Shown: positions 49,923 to 58,538, counted from the stretch's first letter. The stretch: DNA of 64,000 nucleotides from Mycobacterium yunnanensis (GCF_025823185.1 NZ_JACKVK010000013.1:349151-413150); one strand, 5' to 3'. Notes: a model not told the origin generated them from the sequence alone. Program-made: numbers and translations.

Positions 49923-51695
49923 TCAGGTCAGTTCGAGGGTGTTGGTGAGAATCCACCCCGAGCTGATCGGACTGACGGCCTGCTCGGTGCGGTACACCGA
50001 CCGCAGGTCGCGTAGCAACGGGTCGCGTTGCCATGCCTGCACCTGGCGCATGACGTCGTCGTCGGCGAAGACTCTGGCCTTCTCGGCGAGCACGGTCTCG
50101 ACCAGTTGACCGGCGACCTGACGCAACAGCCCGGCGTTGGCGTCGAATCGCTCGGCGAACTTGGGCGCGGTGCCCATCATCGCGCGGTGGAGCACTTCCA
50201 TGAAGTTCAGCGGCACGTACAGGTCGACGAACTGAGCGGAGGCGGTGTCACTCTCCACTGCCGCCCACTCGCGGAAGAACCGTTGGACGCGGTTGCTCAG
50301 CTCGATCAAGCCCTCTAGGTATGGCACGACCTCGGGGTCGTCGGCGACGGTGACGAACCGACCGTTGGCGTAGAGATAGCCGACGAATCCCCAGTAGAAT
50401 GCGATGTCCCACACCACTTTTGCGGCCATGACGTTGGGCGTGCCCATGAGCGTGTACTGGTCGCGGTAGATGGCCAGCCACATCTCGGTGAGTGACCGAA
50501 ACAGCGAGTCGTCGATGGCGGCCCGCGCCACGACGTCCTCGCCGTCGAGTTCACGGGTGACCATGTCGGTGATGAGCCCGTTGCCGATGGCGACGAGGTC
50601 AAGGCCCGACGAGTAGAGCGGGTCGAGGAAGATGCCGGCGTCACCGGTGATGGCCCACCGCTCGCGCCCGTCGAAGATCTTGCTCACACCGTGGCTGTAC
50701 TTCTTCATGACCCGGAAGTCTCTGATCAGGTCGTCGTACTTGGCCAGCTCGCGCGCACACTGCGGCTCGTGCTCGCGCAGCCACGCCTTGGCCTTGTCGA
50801 GGCTGTTGAAGCCGTCCATGTCGTGAAACGCCGGATCGGCAACGATGCCGATGCTGGTGGCGCCCGAGGCCAGCCGGATCAACCAGACCCAATAGCCTTG
50901 GCCCATCAGATGATTGGTCGACATCGACCGGTCGCCCTCGCTGAGGCGCGCCTGCCACTGCGGGTCGTCACTCCACTTTCCGAGGTCGATCTCGGCGGCC
51001 ACGCGGAACCAGACGGCGTTGCAGTGGTGCTCGTTGGGCTGGCGCAGGTCGAGCTGGCGGGGCAATTTGCGGGTTCGTCCCGACGCGTCGACCACCCAGC
51101 GCGCGGTGACGTCGGTGACGGCGTCGCCGTTCTGCACGGTCACGGTGTGCGGCAGCCCGTCGGAGCCGAACTCCACCGAGCGAACGCGCCCCCGAGAGAA
51201 CTGGACCCCCGCGGCCACGGCCCGGTCGGTCAGTTCGTTCTCCAACCGGCCACGGTCGATCTGGTACGTCGGCTGAGGCACGAAGCTCGAACTGCCGACC
51301 TCCATCCGCTGGGTGATGTCGGTGTTGTCGTCGTGGGTGAAGAACATCCGCAGACCCATCTTTCGGATCTGCGAGCTCTTGAGGTGGTCGGCGAGTCCGA
51401 GGCGCTCGCCGAGGTAGAGCGCGGACACCTCGACGGTGGACTCGCCGACGGTGTGGGTGACTTCGGGTACGGGGCGCGCGGTGGGTTCGACGACCACGAT
51501 GCGCGTCGCGGGCCGCGCACGGCGAATCTCCAGCGCGAGGGTCAGCGCTGCGATACCACCGCCGACGACGGCGACGTCGTGGTCGGCGGCATGGGTCGAC
51601 TCGGTGGTCGCGGCGGTGTCCGACTCCGCCAACTGGGCTCTGATCCGTCGCGCCAGCGCGGCCCTGGTCTCGGCGTTCAGTTGCGACACGTCCAT
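49923..51695 (-). CDS. flavin-dependent halogenase-like enzyme
   Basis: The 590-residue FAD protein has an N-terminal 17-residue segment (LNAETRAALARRIRAQL) resembling PKS/NRPS docking helices, then VAVVGGGIAALTLALE (FAD). It has HTVGESTVEVSALYLGERLGL, WVVDASGRTRKLPRQL, YWVWLIRLASG (where halogenases have WxWxIP; the Pro is replaced by Arg) and ITGDAGIFLDPLYSSGLDLV. It belongs with the tryptophan-halogenase-type flavoproteins acting on carrier-bound or free substrates. The missing Pro leaves open whether it chlorinates or oxidises. It is 131 bases upstream of the PKS. Confidence 0.83.
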   Translation of the reverse strand: MDVSQLNAETRAALARRIRAQLAESDTAATTESTHAADHDVAVVGGGIAALTLALEIRRARPATRIVVVEPTARPVPEVTHTVGESTVEVSALYLGERLGLADHLKSSQIRKMGLRMFFTHDDNTDITQRMEVGSSSFVPQPTYQIDRGRLENELTDRAVAAGVQFSRGRVRSVEFGSDGLPHTVTVQNGDAVTDVTARWVVDASGRTRKLPRQLDLRQPNEHHCNAVWFRVAAEIDLGKWSDDPQWQARLSEGDRSMSTNHLMGQGYWVWLIRLASGATSIGIVADPAFHDMDGFNSLDKAKAWLREHEPQCARELAKYDDLIRDFRVMKKYSHGVSKIFDGRERWAITGDAGIFLDPLYSSGLDLVAIGNGLITDMVTRELDGEDVVARAAIDDSLFRSLTEMWLAIYRDQYTLMGTPNVMAAKVVWDIAFYWGFVGYLYANGRFVTVADDPEVVPYLEGLIELSNRVQRFFREWAAVESDTASAQFVDLYVPLNFMEVLHRAMMGTAPKFAERFDANAGLLRQVAGQLVETVLAEKARVFADDDVMRQVQAWQRDPLLRDLRSVYRTEQAVSPISSGWILTNTLELT

Positions 51696-51908
51696 GCGCT
51701 TCCCTTCCTCGAAACGTCGGGAATGCCCCCGAAGCCGACGTTATCGGACGGCGGCGTCCCGACTGGCCCAAACGGCCGCTCGGTGCGGGCGTGGACTCCT
51801 GTGCGCGACGGACTTTCCGGGACTTGATCTTGCTGCGTACGGGCGGTGGTATGCCCACCACGGACGCACCTGCCGCCGGGCCCGACCGCCGACGTCGTCA
51901 GCATTTCG

Positions 51909-53186
51909 TCACAACCTTCGTCCGGTCACGGGGCCCGACGTGGCCGGTGGCGCGGACATCCGGTGCCTGCCGTAGACGTATTCGAAGATCGGCGAGGCCA
52001 TGAGGGTGGTCACGATGGCCACCAGCACCAGGATGGTGAACAACGTCGGGGTGATGATGCCTGCCTCGAGCCCGATGTTGAGCAGGATCAAACCGATCAG
52101 ACCTCGCGCGTTCATCAAGGACCCGAGGGCGACGGCCTCGCGCAGCGGGATCTTCCTGGCGCGGGCCGCCAGAGTGCAGGCGACACCCTTGCCGATGATC
52201 GCGACGAGCACCAAGCCCACCGTGACCGCCCACAGCGTCGGGGTGTTCACCAGTCCGATCTGGGTGTTGAGCCCGGAGTAGACGAAGAACATCGGCAGGA
52301 GGAACGTCGTGACGAGGGGCTCGAGGCGCGACGTGAGGTGCTGCTCGAAGAAGCCGGACGGCATCGCGACACCCAGGATGAAGGCGCCGAAGATGGCGTA
52401 GATGCCGATGACGTCGGTGAACCAGGCGCAGGCCATCAGCGCGATGAGCACGACGCTCAGCATGGGCGGGGTGACGGTGCCGTGGCGCTCGGCCATCGGG
52501 CCGAGCACTCGAAGGCCGCGCCGTCCGATCGTCAGGACCACGAGCGTGTAGACGACGCCGCCTCCGATGGCGAGGACCGCCATGGCGGGCTGGTCCCGGT
52601 TCATGGCGAGTACGACCGCGAGGATGCACCACGACACGGCGTCGTCGCTGGCTCCGCACGCCAGTGCCAGCGTGCCAAGTGGCGTCCCGGACAGACCCTT
52701 CTCGAAGATGATCCGGGCGAGCATCGGAAACGCGGTTATCGCGATGGCGGCACCGAGGAACAGCATGGCCATCACCGTGGTGACGCCGTCGGAGAAGTAG
52801 TCCCCGCTCGACAGCAGCGGCACGGCGACCAGCGCTCCGAGGACCAGCGGTGCGACGATGCCGGCCGCCGACACCGCGACGGCCGTGCCTGCCCGATGCT
52901 TCACCAGGTCGACGTCGAAGTTCAGCCCGATGAGGAACATGTAGAGGACGAGGCCGATCTGGGCCATGGTGTAGAGCACAACGTTGGCGGGCCCGGGCGG
53001 AAACAACTGCTGCTGAATGCCGGGGGCGATCTGCCCGAGCAGCGACGGTCCCAGGACCACGCCGGCGATCATCTCGCCGACGACCTGCGGTTGTCCGACC
53101 CGTTTGGCGACCAACCCCACCACGCGGCACGTCGCGAGGATGACGGCCAGCTCGAGGAAGAAGTGAATCGCGGTGGCTGTGGGCAT
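51909..53186 (-). CDS. cation:proton antiporter (CPA2/KefB-like)
   Basis: The 425-residue protein has about twelve transmembrane helices. It shows VVGEMIAGVVLGPSLLG in the first helices, FLIGLNFD, and the ion-binding segment ACGASDDAVSWCILAVVLAM, with GSLMNARGLIGLILLNIGL in the second half. It exchanges K+ or Na+ for protons. No TrkA or UspA domain follows. AGGAAC lies ahead of ATG 53186. The 213-base gap downstream of it separates it from the halogenase and should hold the promoter of that cluster. Confidence 0.9.
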   Translation of the reverse strand: MPTATAIHFFLELAVILATCRVVGLVAKRVGQPQVVGEMIAGVVLGPSLLGQIAPGIQQQLFPPGPANVVLYTMAQIGLVLYMFLIGLNFDVDLVKHRAGTAVAVSAAGIVAPLVLGALVAVPLLSSGDYFSDGVTTVMAMLFLGAAIAITAFPMLARIIFEKGLSGTPLGTLALACGASDDAVSWCILAVVLAMNRDQPAMAVLAIGGGVVYTLVVLTIGRRGLRVLGPMAERHGTVTPPMLSVVLIALMACAWFTDVIGIYAIFGAFILGVAMPSGFFEQHLTSRLEPLVTTFLLPMFFVYSGLNTQIGLVNTPTLWAVTVGLVLVAIIGKGVACTLAARARKIPLREAVALGSLMNARGLIGLILLNIGLEAGIITPTLFTILVLVAIVTTLMASPIFEYVYGRHRMSAPPATSGPVTGRRL

Positions 53187-53389
53187 GTCGGTTCCTACGG
53201 GTCGAGGGCACGAGGTCGACGACGGCGCTCGGCCTCACCGTCTATTCGTCATTCGACGATGGACGCCCTTCGGATGGGTGCGGTCATCATCGCAGGGCCG
53301 GTGGAACGCCGAGTCACGGCCTTGACCTCGGACTTTGGCTAGGCTTGGTTCGCTGGCGGACGCCAAATGCGTTGGCTAGCGTTGGCCCG

Positions 53390-54103
53390 ATGACGACCAG
53401 CACGCATCCCGCCGAACCTCACATGGGTTCGTTGTCGTCGAAGCTGAACTGGCTGCGCGCCGGTGTTCTCGGCGCCAACGACGGCATCGTCTCGACTGCG
53501 GGCATCGTCGTCGGCGTAGCTGCGGCGGCCACGTCGACCGGCCCGATTCTGACCGCCGGCGTGGCGGGGCTCGTCGCCGGCGCGGTGTCGATGGCGTTGG
53601 GCGAGTACGTGTCCGTGAGCACCCAGCGCGACACCGAGCGCGCGCTGCTCACCAAGGAACGCAAGGAGTTGCGCGACGACCCGGCGGCCGAACTCGACGA
53701 GCTCGCCGCACTGTACGAAGCCAAGGGCTTGTCCACGGCGACGGCACGCACGGTCGCCGAGGAGCTCACCGACCACGACGCGTTCGCTGCACACGTCGAC
53801 GTCGAGCTGGGCATCGACCCGACCGATTTGACCAACCCCTGGCAGGCCGCACTGTCTTCGGCCCTGTCGTTCACCGTCGGGGCGCTCCTCCCCCTCATCG
53901 CGATCATGCTGCCGCCGCACGCATTTCGCGTGCCGGTGACCGTGGTGGCCGTCCTGTTGGCACTCGTCGTCACCGGGGCCGTCTCGGCGTCCCTCGGCCA
54001 GGCGCCCAAACAGCGTGCGGTGGTCCGCAACGTCGTCGGCGGGGGGCTGGCCCTGGCCATCACCTACCTGGTCGGACATCTCGTCGGCGCAGTCATCGCC
54101 TGA
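53390..54103 (+). CDS. VIT/CCC1-family iron/manganese transporter
   Basis: The 237-residue protein has the VIT1 pattern: WLRAGVLGANDGIVSTAGIVVG, GAVSMALGEYVSVSTQRDTE, a cytosolic helical segment rich in Glu/Asp, then three helices near the C-terminus. It should remove Fe2+ or Mn2+ from the cytosol. ATG 53390. Its last 40 bases overlap the convergent znuB-like gene, which is unusual. Confidence 0.88.
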   Translation: MTTSTHPAEPHMGSLSSKLNWLRAGVLGANDGIVSTAGIVVGVAAAATSTGPILTAGVAGLVAGAVSMALGEYVSVSTQRDTERALLTKERKELRDDPAAELDELAALYEAKGLSTATARTVAEELTDHDAFAAHVDVELGIDPTDLTNPWQAALSSALSFTVGALLPLIAIMLPPHAFRVPVTVVAVLLALVVTGAVSASLGQAPKQRAVVRNVVGGGLALAITYLVGHLVGAVIA

Positions 54104-54972
54104 CCCACGGGGATCGTCGGGGCAGGACTTCGGGATTGACGGCTGCGGTCCACCGACCACACGGTCAGCCAGATGCCGCATGCGACCGTTACGACGAGAA
54201 AGCTTGGCGGTACGTTGAACATCGCCGACGCTCCAAGGCCGACCCACACCGAGATCACGCTGATGGCCGCCGCGATCGCCATGGCCCGCGACGGACGCGG
54301 CGTCAGCATGATTCCCGTGGCCGCTGGCGTGATCAACAGGGCCGAGAGCAGCAGCGTTCCGACCGCCTGCACCGCCATGGTGACCGCGAGTGCGAGCAAC
54401 ACCATGAACACCACCGAAAGTGCGCGCACGGGAACGCCCTTCGCCTCGGCGACGGGGGCGTTCACGGAGCCGTACAGCAACGGTCGAAAGACCAATCCGA
54501 CACACAGCGTGAGGATCGCGAACAGCACCGTGAACCCGACGAGCTGATCACCGGTGATGGCCAGGAGGTTGCCGAACAGCACATTGGTCATCGTGCTGGA
54601 ACTCTTGGTCGCCAACGAGCTGAAGAACAGGCCCAGTCCGGTCGCGAACGCCAGGACGGTGCCGGTGACGACGTCCCGGTCTGCCATCCGCTTGCCCATG
54701 GCACCGATGACCAAGGCCCCGCCGACGCAGAACGCGCCGAGGCCCAAGACCGGGGGGACCCCGAGGAGAACCGCGCCCGTCGCGCCGGGCAGTCCGATGT
54801 GGGCGAGTGCGTGGCAGGCAAAGGCGTTGCGGCGCACCACGATGAAGTACCCCATCAATCCCGACGCCAGCGCGACGACCGTTCCACCGATGAGCGCGTT
54901 CTGCATGAACGGTGAGCCGAGAATCGTCCACCAGTCGGGTTGATACCCCAGGGCCACCAGCTCGCGGGTCAT
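54064..54972 (-). CDS. znuB: zinc/manganese ABC transporter permease (ZnuB-like)
   Basis: The 302-residue ABC-3 family protein has eight to nine helices, with GYFIVVRRNAFACHALAHIGLPGA near the start and VQAVGTLLLSALLITPAATG later. It forms the pore for metal import. ATG 54972 overlaps the ATPase stop (ATGA). The C-terminus extends about 40 bases into the end of the convergent VIT gene. The Zur-like sites upstream of the operon favour zinc. Confidence 0.88.
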   Translation of the reverse strand: MTRELVALGYQPDWWTILGSPFMQNALIGGTVVALASGLMGYFIVVRRNAFACHALAHIGLPGATGAVLLGVPPVLGLGAFCVGGALVIGAMGKRMADRDVVTGTVLAFATGLGLFFSSLATKSSSTMTNVLFGNLLAITGDQLVGFTVLFAILTLCVGLVFRPLLYGSVNAPVAEAKGVPVRALSVVFMVLLALAVTMAVQAVGTLLLSALLITPAATGIMLTPRPSRAMAIAAAISVISVWVGLGASAMFNVPPSFLVVTVACGIWLTVWSVDRSRQSRSPAPTIPVGQAMTAPTRCPTR

Positions 54973-55763
54973 GGCGCGCTCCTCATGTACAACTCACCCT
55001 GCGGGGTGTGCATGACCTGCACGGGCGTGCCGTACAGATGGGTCAGCAGGTCGTCGTCGACGACGTCGGTCAGCGAGGCGTAGTGCGGGTGTCCGTCGAG
55101 CAGGTAGATGGCGCTGTCGAGCATCGGCAGCAGCGGGTTGAGGTCGTGCGCGACGACGAGAATGGTCACGTCCAGTTCGCGATGGAGGCGGGCCAGTAGC
55201 GAAGCGATCTCACGCTGGCTGCGCAGGTCCAACGACGCCAGGGGCTCGTCGAGGATCAGGAGCCGGGGACCGGAGACCAGCGCCTCGGCGATGGCGATGC
55301 GCTGACGTTGCCCGCCGGAGAGTTGCGCGAGGCGTCGCTCGGCGAAGTCGGTGGCGTCCACGGCGGCCAGGATCTCTCGAACGCGTTGGCGCTGATCAGG
55401 ACTCGTTCGTCCAAAGGCCCATCGTCGACCTGTCAGACCGAGGGTGACCATGTCGCGTGCGCGGATCGCCTCGCCGGCGGTGGCACCGTAGTCCTGTGGC
55501 ACGTAACCGATTCCGTCGTTGTCCGCACCGGGCGCGCGCCCGAACACGCGTACCTCGCCCGACGCCGCGGGAACCAGGCCCAGGATCATGTGCAACAGCG
55601 TCGTCTTGCCCGCGCCGTTGGCCCCGATCAACGCGACGATGCCTCCGGCGGGCACCTCGAACGTCGCCTCCGACCAGATCAGCCGTCGTCCTCGGACCGC
55701 GCTGACGCCGTTGAACGCCAGCGCGGTCGCGCCGCGGTCGGGGTCGGGGTCAGACCGAAACAC
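54969..55763 (-). CDS. znuC: zinc/manganese ABC transporter ATPase (ZnuC-like)
   Basis: The 264-residue ATPase has Walker A GANGAGKTTLLHM, signature LSGGQRQRIAIAEAL and Walker B LLILDEPLASLD, in the short form usual in metal importers. The GTG start overlaps the end of the receptor gene by 14 bases. It is the second gene of znuACB. Confidence 0.9.
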   Translation of the reverse strand: MFRSDPDPDRGATALAFNGVSAVRGRRLIWSEATFEVPAGGIVALIGANGAGKTTLLHMILGLVPAASGEVRVFGRAPGADNDGIGYVPQDYGATAGEAIRARDMVTLGLTGRRWAFGRTSPDQRQRVREILAAVDATDFAERRLAQLSGGQRQRIAIAEALVSGPRLLILDEPLASLDLRSQREIASLLARLHRELDVTILVVAHDLNPLLPMLDSAIYLLDGHPHYASLTDVVDDDLLTHLYGTPVQVMHTPQGELYMRSAP

Positions 55764-56715
55764 CCAGGGCCTTCGCCAACGCGGTGAGTTGACCGTCTTG
55801 CCATGCCTCGAAGGAAGTCTGGCCCGGCGGGACGGTCTCGGTGACGTCGACGACGGGCACGCCGGCCTGTTCTGCCGCGCTGCGAATCTGCTCCGGGATC
55901 GAGCCCTCGGTTTGGGTGTTGTAGATCAGGACGTCGACCTGCTTGGCCGACAGCAACGAGGTGAACGCCGCGATGTCGCCGGGCGAGGGGTCGGTCTCGT
56001 TGGACGACGCCCGCTGGTAACCGTCGGGTGTCTTGTCCACCAGCCCGAGAGCTTGGGCCTGATAGTCGAAGATTCCCTCACTGGCCGCGTAGGTCTTGCC
56101 CGACGCGGCCGCCTTGATCTTGGCGATCAGGGAGTCGTAGGGCTCGAGTGCGGTGGTGAAGGCCGTCCGGCGGTCGGCGAAGTACGACGATGCCTGCGGG
56201 TCGAGTTTGCTCAGTTCGGCGGTGACGGCGTCGGCGACCGCGGTGACCGCCGACGGGCTATACCACAGGTGGGGGTTCGCACCGTCCGCCGTCTTGGTCA
56301 CGTCGGCGGCACTCACCACCGGGGCCCCCGGCGCCGACGACGCTGCGAGCTTGGCAGCCCAGGCGTCGTAGTCGACGCCGTTGACGACCACCATCTTGGC
56401 TCCGGCGAAGGACGCCGCATCCGCGGGTGACGGTTCGTAGTCGTGGGGGTCGACCGACGAGCTGGCCAGGATCGTCTTCACCCGGGCGCACGCACCGCCG
56501 AGTTCGGAGACGATGTCGCCCCACTGGTCGACGCTGACGACCACGTCGACCGGTGCGCTGGGGCACGCGGCGGCCGATCCCGTACTGGTCGACGCCGCGG
56601 CGGTGCTGGACGACGGGGAGGGAGTGGACTGCCCGGTACCACAGGCGGCGAGCGTGCCGCCGAGGGTCACGGCGAGGGCGGCAACGAGGGGGGTCGAGCG
56701 AAGCACACGTGTCAT
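55750..56715 (-). CDS. znuA: zinc-binding lipoprotein receptor (ZnuA-like)
   Basis: The 321-residue receptor has a lipobox LAAC, a Ser/Thr-rich linker, then the cluster A-I fold: VDQWGDIVSELGG, SSSVDPHDYEPSPAD, ANPHLWYSP and EGIFDYQAQALG. Of the usual metal ligands, the His of DPHDYEP and of NPHLWYSP are present, while a His-rich acidic loop is absent. ATG 56715 is only 7 bases after a Zur-like palindrome, so transcription should be shut off when zinc is plentiful. ATG 56739 is an alternative that would lie upstream of the operator. Confidence 0.9.
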   Translation of the reverse strand: MTRVLRSTPLVAALAVTLGGTLAACGTGQSTPSPSSSTAAASTSTGSAAACPSAPVDVVVSVDQWGDIVSELGGACARVKTILASSSVDPHDYEPSPADAASFAGAKMVVVNGVDYDAWAAKLAASSAPGAPVVSAADVTKTADGANPHLWYSPSAVTAVADAVTAELSKLDPQASSYFADRRTAFTTALEPYDSLIAKIKAAASGKTYAASEGIFDYQAQALGLVDKTPDGYQRASSNETDPSPGDIAAFTSLLSAKQVDVLIYNTQTEGSIPEQIRSAAEQAGVPVVDVTETVPPGQTSFEAWQDGQLTALAKALGVSV

Positions 56716-56721
56716 GTCGAG

Positions 56722-56734
56722 AACGATAATCGTT
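56722..56734. promoter_or_regulatory. Zur-like operator, znuA side
   Basis: AACGATAATCGTT, a perfect inverted repeat about one central base, directly in front of znuA. The AT-rich centre and the size fit Zur/Fur sites. Confidence 0.65.
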
Positions 56735-56837
56735 TCCATTAATGTCGCGCCAGCCGACCCCCACCTTGACAGGAATCCGGAAGGTGGCCGCGGAGGCGGG
56801 CTTTCGCCATCGCAGCACACCCGCTACAGTCGTGTTA

Positions 56838-56856
56838 TCGACAATCATTTTCATTA
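56838..56856. promoter_or_regulatory. Zur-like operator, ribosomal protein side
   Basis: The stretch CGACAATCATTTTCATTA holds ATCATTTTCA, one half exactly as in the TGAAAATCATTTTCA type of Zur box; the other half is degenerate. It lies 36 bases before the rpmG start. Confidence 0.65.
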
Positions 56857-56891
56857 GGGCGTAGGTGAATTCCTGCGCCGAGGAGGTTTCA

Positions 56892-57056
56892 TTGTCCGGC
56901 AACGACATTCGACCGATCGTCAAGCTGAGGTCCACGGCGGGCACCGGGTACACCTACGTGACCCGCAAGAACCGCCGCAACGACCCCGACCGCATGACGA
57001 TGCGCAAGTACGACCCCGTCATCCGGCGGCACGTCGACTTTCGCGAGGAACGCTGA
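56892..57056 (+). CDS. rpmG: ribosomal protein bL33, zinc-independent form
   Basis: The 54-residue protein reads SGNDIRPIVKLRSTAGTGYT, then VTRKNRRNDPDRMTMRKYDP. None of the CxxC pairs of zinc-binding L33 are present, so it is the C-minus type made in zinc starvation. The start is TTG 56892, with GAGGAGG 4 bases upstream; the earlier GTG at 56865 would give a longer, atypical protein. It is the first gene of a Zur-controlled operon, where rpmB (L28) is usually found first. Confidence 0.92.
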   Translation: MSGNDIRPIVKLRSTAGTGYTYVTRKNRRNDPDRMTMRKYDPVIRRHVDFREER

Positions 57057-57361
57057 TGGCCAAGAAGTCCAAGATGGTGAAGAACGAACGACGCAAGGCC
57101 ACCGTGGCGCGGTTCAGCGAGCGGCGCGCCGAGCTCAAGCGCATCATCCGGTCGCCCGAGACGTCCGAAGCGCAGCGCACCGCGGCCCAGACCGAGCTGA
57201 GCCGCCAACCCCGCGACGCGAGCCCCGTTCGAGTCCGCAACCGCGACTCCGTCGACGGGCGGCCACGAGGACACCTGCGCAAGTTCGGATTGTCTCGAGT
57301 GCGCGTGCGCGAACTCGCCCATGACGGCCAGCTACCCGGTATCAGGAAGGCGAGTTGGTAA
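57056..57361 (+). CDS. rpsN: ribosomal protein uS14, zinc-independent form
   Basis: The 101-residue S14 has the typical ending GRPRGHLRKFGLSRVRVREL and no zinc CxxC pairs; the full 101-residue length is that of the C-minus form. It starts one base inside the stop of rpmG (TGATG). It replaces the zinc-binding S14 in small subunits when zinc is scarce. Confidence 0.93.
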   Translation: MAKKSKMVKNERRKATVARFSERRAELKRIIRSPETSEAQRTAAQTELSRQPRDASPVRVRNRDSVDGRPRGHLRKFGLSRVRVRELAHDGQLPGIRKASW

Positions 57362-57655
57362 GTGGCACAAACGAAGCCGAACCGCACGCGATCCAACCGC
57401 AACACTGAGCGCAAGCCCGTCAAACGCAACGCGCTCGAGGCCCTGGGGGTGGACGCCGTGGACTACAAGGACACCGTCCGCCTACGGACCTTCATCTCCG
57501 ACCGCGGAAAGATCCGGTCGCGCGCCGTCACGGGGCTGACGGTTCAGCAGCAGCGCCAGGTCGCGGCGGCGATCAAGAATGCCCGCGAGATGGCGCTGCT
57601 GCCCTACCCGGGGCAATCGCCGCCCGGCCCGAGCCACCTCCGCGACGCGCGCTAG
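57362..57655 (+). CDS. rpsR: ribosomal protein bS18, alternative form
   Basis: The 97-residue S18 shows KPVKRNALEALGVDAVDYKD, VRLRTFISDRGKIRSRAVTG and KNAREMALLPY. GTG 57362 follows directly on the TAA of rpsN. The N-terminal Cys residues of the zinc-binding S18 are absent. It ends the operon. Confidence 0.92.
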   Translation: MAQTKPNRTRSNRNTERKPVKRNALEALGVDAVDYKDTVRLRTFISDRGKIRSRAVTGLTVQQQRQVAAAIKNAREMALLPYPGQSPPGPSHLRDAR

Positions 57656-57687
57656 CCTGGGCCCTTCGCGTTTGCCAGGAGGATTTC

Positions 57688-58494
57688 ATGCGTTCGTTCA
57701 GCGTGGCCGTCGTCGCCGCGGTCGCCACCGCCGTCTTCTCGTCTGCCGTGGCGACCGCGGCGCCCAAGGACTATTGCGCCGATCTCAAGGGCGCCAGCAC
57801 GGGAACCTCGTGCGTCATCGCGGTCTCCGACCCCGGGTACCGGGTCGACGTCAGCATCCCGCAGGACTACCCCGACCAGAAGTCGATCGCCGACTACGTC
57901 TCGCAGACGCGCGACGCGTTCGTCAACGCCGCGAAGTCCACCCCGGCAGGCGCCACGCCGAGTCAGCTGACCATCACTCCGACGGAGTACACCTCGGCGG
58001 TTCCCCCTCGGGGAACGCAGGCCGTGGTGTTCAAGGTCACCCAGAGTCTCGGTGACGCCAGTCCCAAGAAGACCTTCAAGTCGTTCAACTGGGATCAGTC
58101 CTACCGCAAGTCGATCGTCTACACGGCCGCCTCGGACGACAAGACGCTGACGCCGCTGTGGCGGGTGGACAACCCGCTGCCCACGGTCGCGCCGCTGGTC
58201 CAGAGCGGGCTGCAGCAGCAGTTGGCGCCGCCGCCGGCTGCGCCCGCCACCGCGACCGTCGCCCCCGGTCAGCCGTCCCCGACCACGTCGACCACCGCGA
58301 CCACACCGCCGCCTCCACCCGCGCCGCTGCCGTTCTCGTCGGCCGCGCTCTACAACCCGGCCAACTATCAGAACTTCGCCGTGGTCAACGACGGGATCAT
58401 CTTCTTCTTCGACCAGGGAGTGTTGTTGCCCGACTCCGCCGGGCCGCTGCAGGTGCTGGTGCCCCGGTCGGCGATCGACCCGATGATCGCCTGA
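57688..58494 (+). CDS. MPT64-family secreted protein
   Basis: The 268-residue protein has a signal peptide (VAVVAAVATAVFSSAVATA) and closely follows M. tuberculosis MPT64. It has KDYCADLKGA, SIPQDYPDQKSIADYV, PPRGTQAVVFKV, FNWDQSYRK, and near the end NPANYQNFAVVNDGIIFFFD and QVLVPRSAIDPM. A Pro/Thr/Ala linker of about 45 residues is inserted before the C-terminal part, which MPT64 lacks. MPT64 is an exported antigen of unsettled function with a DUF3298-like domain. AGGAGG lies 7 bases upstream of ATG 57688. Confidence 0.9.
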   Translation: MRSFSVAVVAAVATAVFSSAVATAAPKDYCADLKGASTGTSCVIAVSDPGYRVDVSIPQDYPDQKSIADYVSQTRDAFVNAAKSTPAGATPSQLTITPTEYTSAVPPRGTQAVVFKVTQSLGDASPKKTFKSFNWDQSYRKSIVYTAASDDKTLTPLWRVDNPLPTVAPLVQSGLQQQLAPPPAAPATATVAPGQPSPTTSTTATTPPPPPAPLPFSSAALYNPANYQNFAVVNDGIIFFFDQGVLLPDSAGPLQVLVPRSAIDPMIA

Positions 58495-58517
58495 GCGGCG
58501 GTCATCCAGCGGCCTCG

Positions 58518-58538
58518 CCGCCCATACCGCGTGGGCGG
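58518..58538. terminator. hairpin after the MPT64-like gene
   Basis: CCGCCCA and TGGGCGG form a 7-bp stem with a 7-base loop, 24 bases after the stop codon. Confidence 0.5.

Noticed and set aside
56865..56894. GTG 56865 as the start of rpmG
   Set aside because: The TTG at 56892 has GAGGAGG at good spacing and gives the normal 54-residue L33; the upstream codons do not resemble L33.
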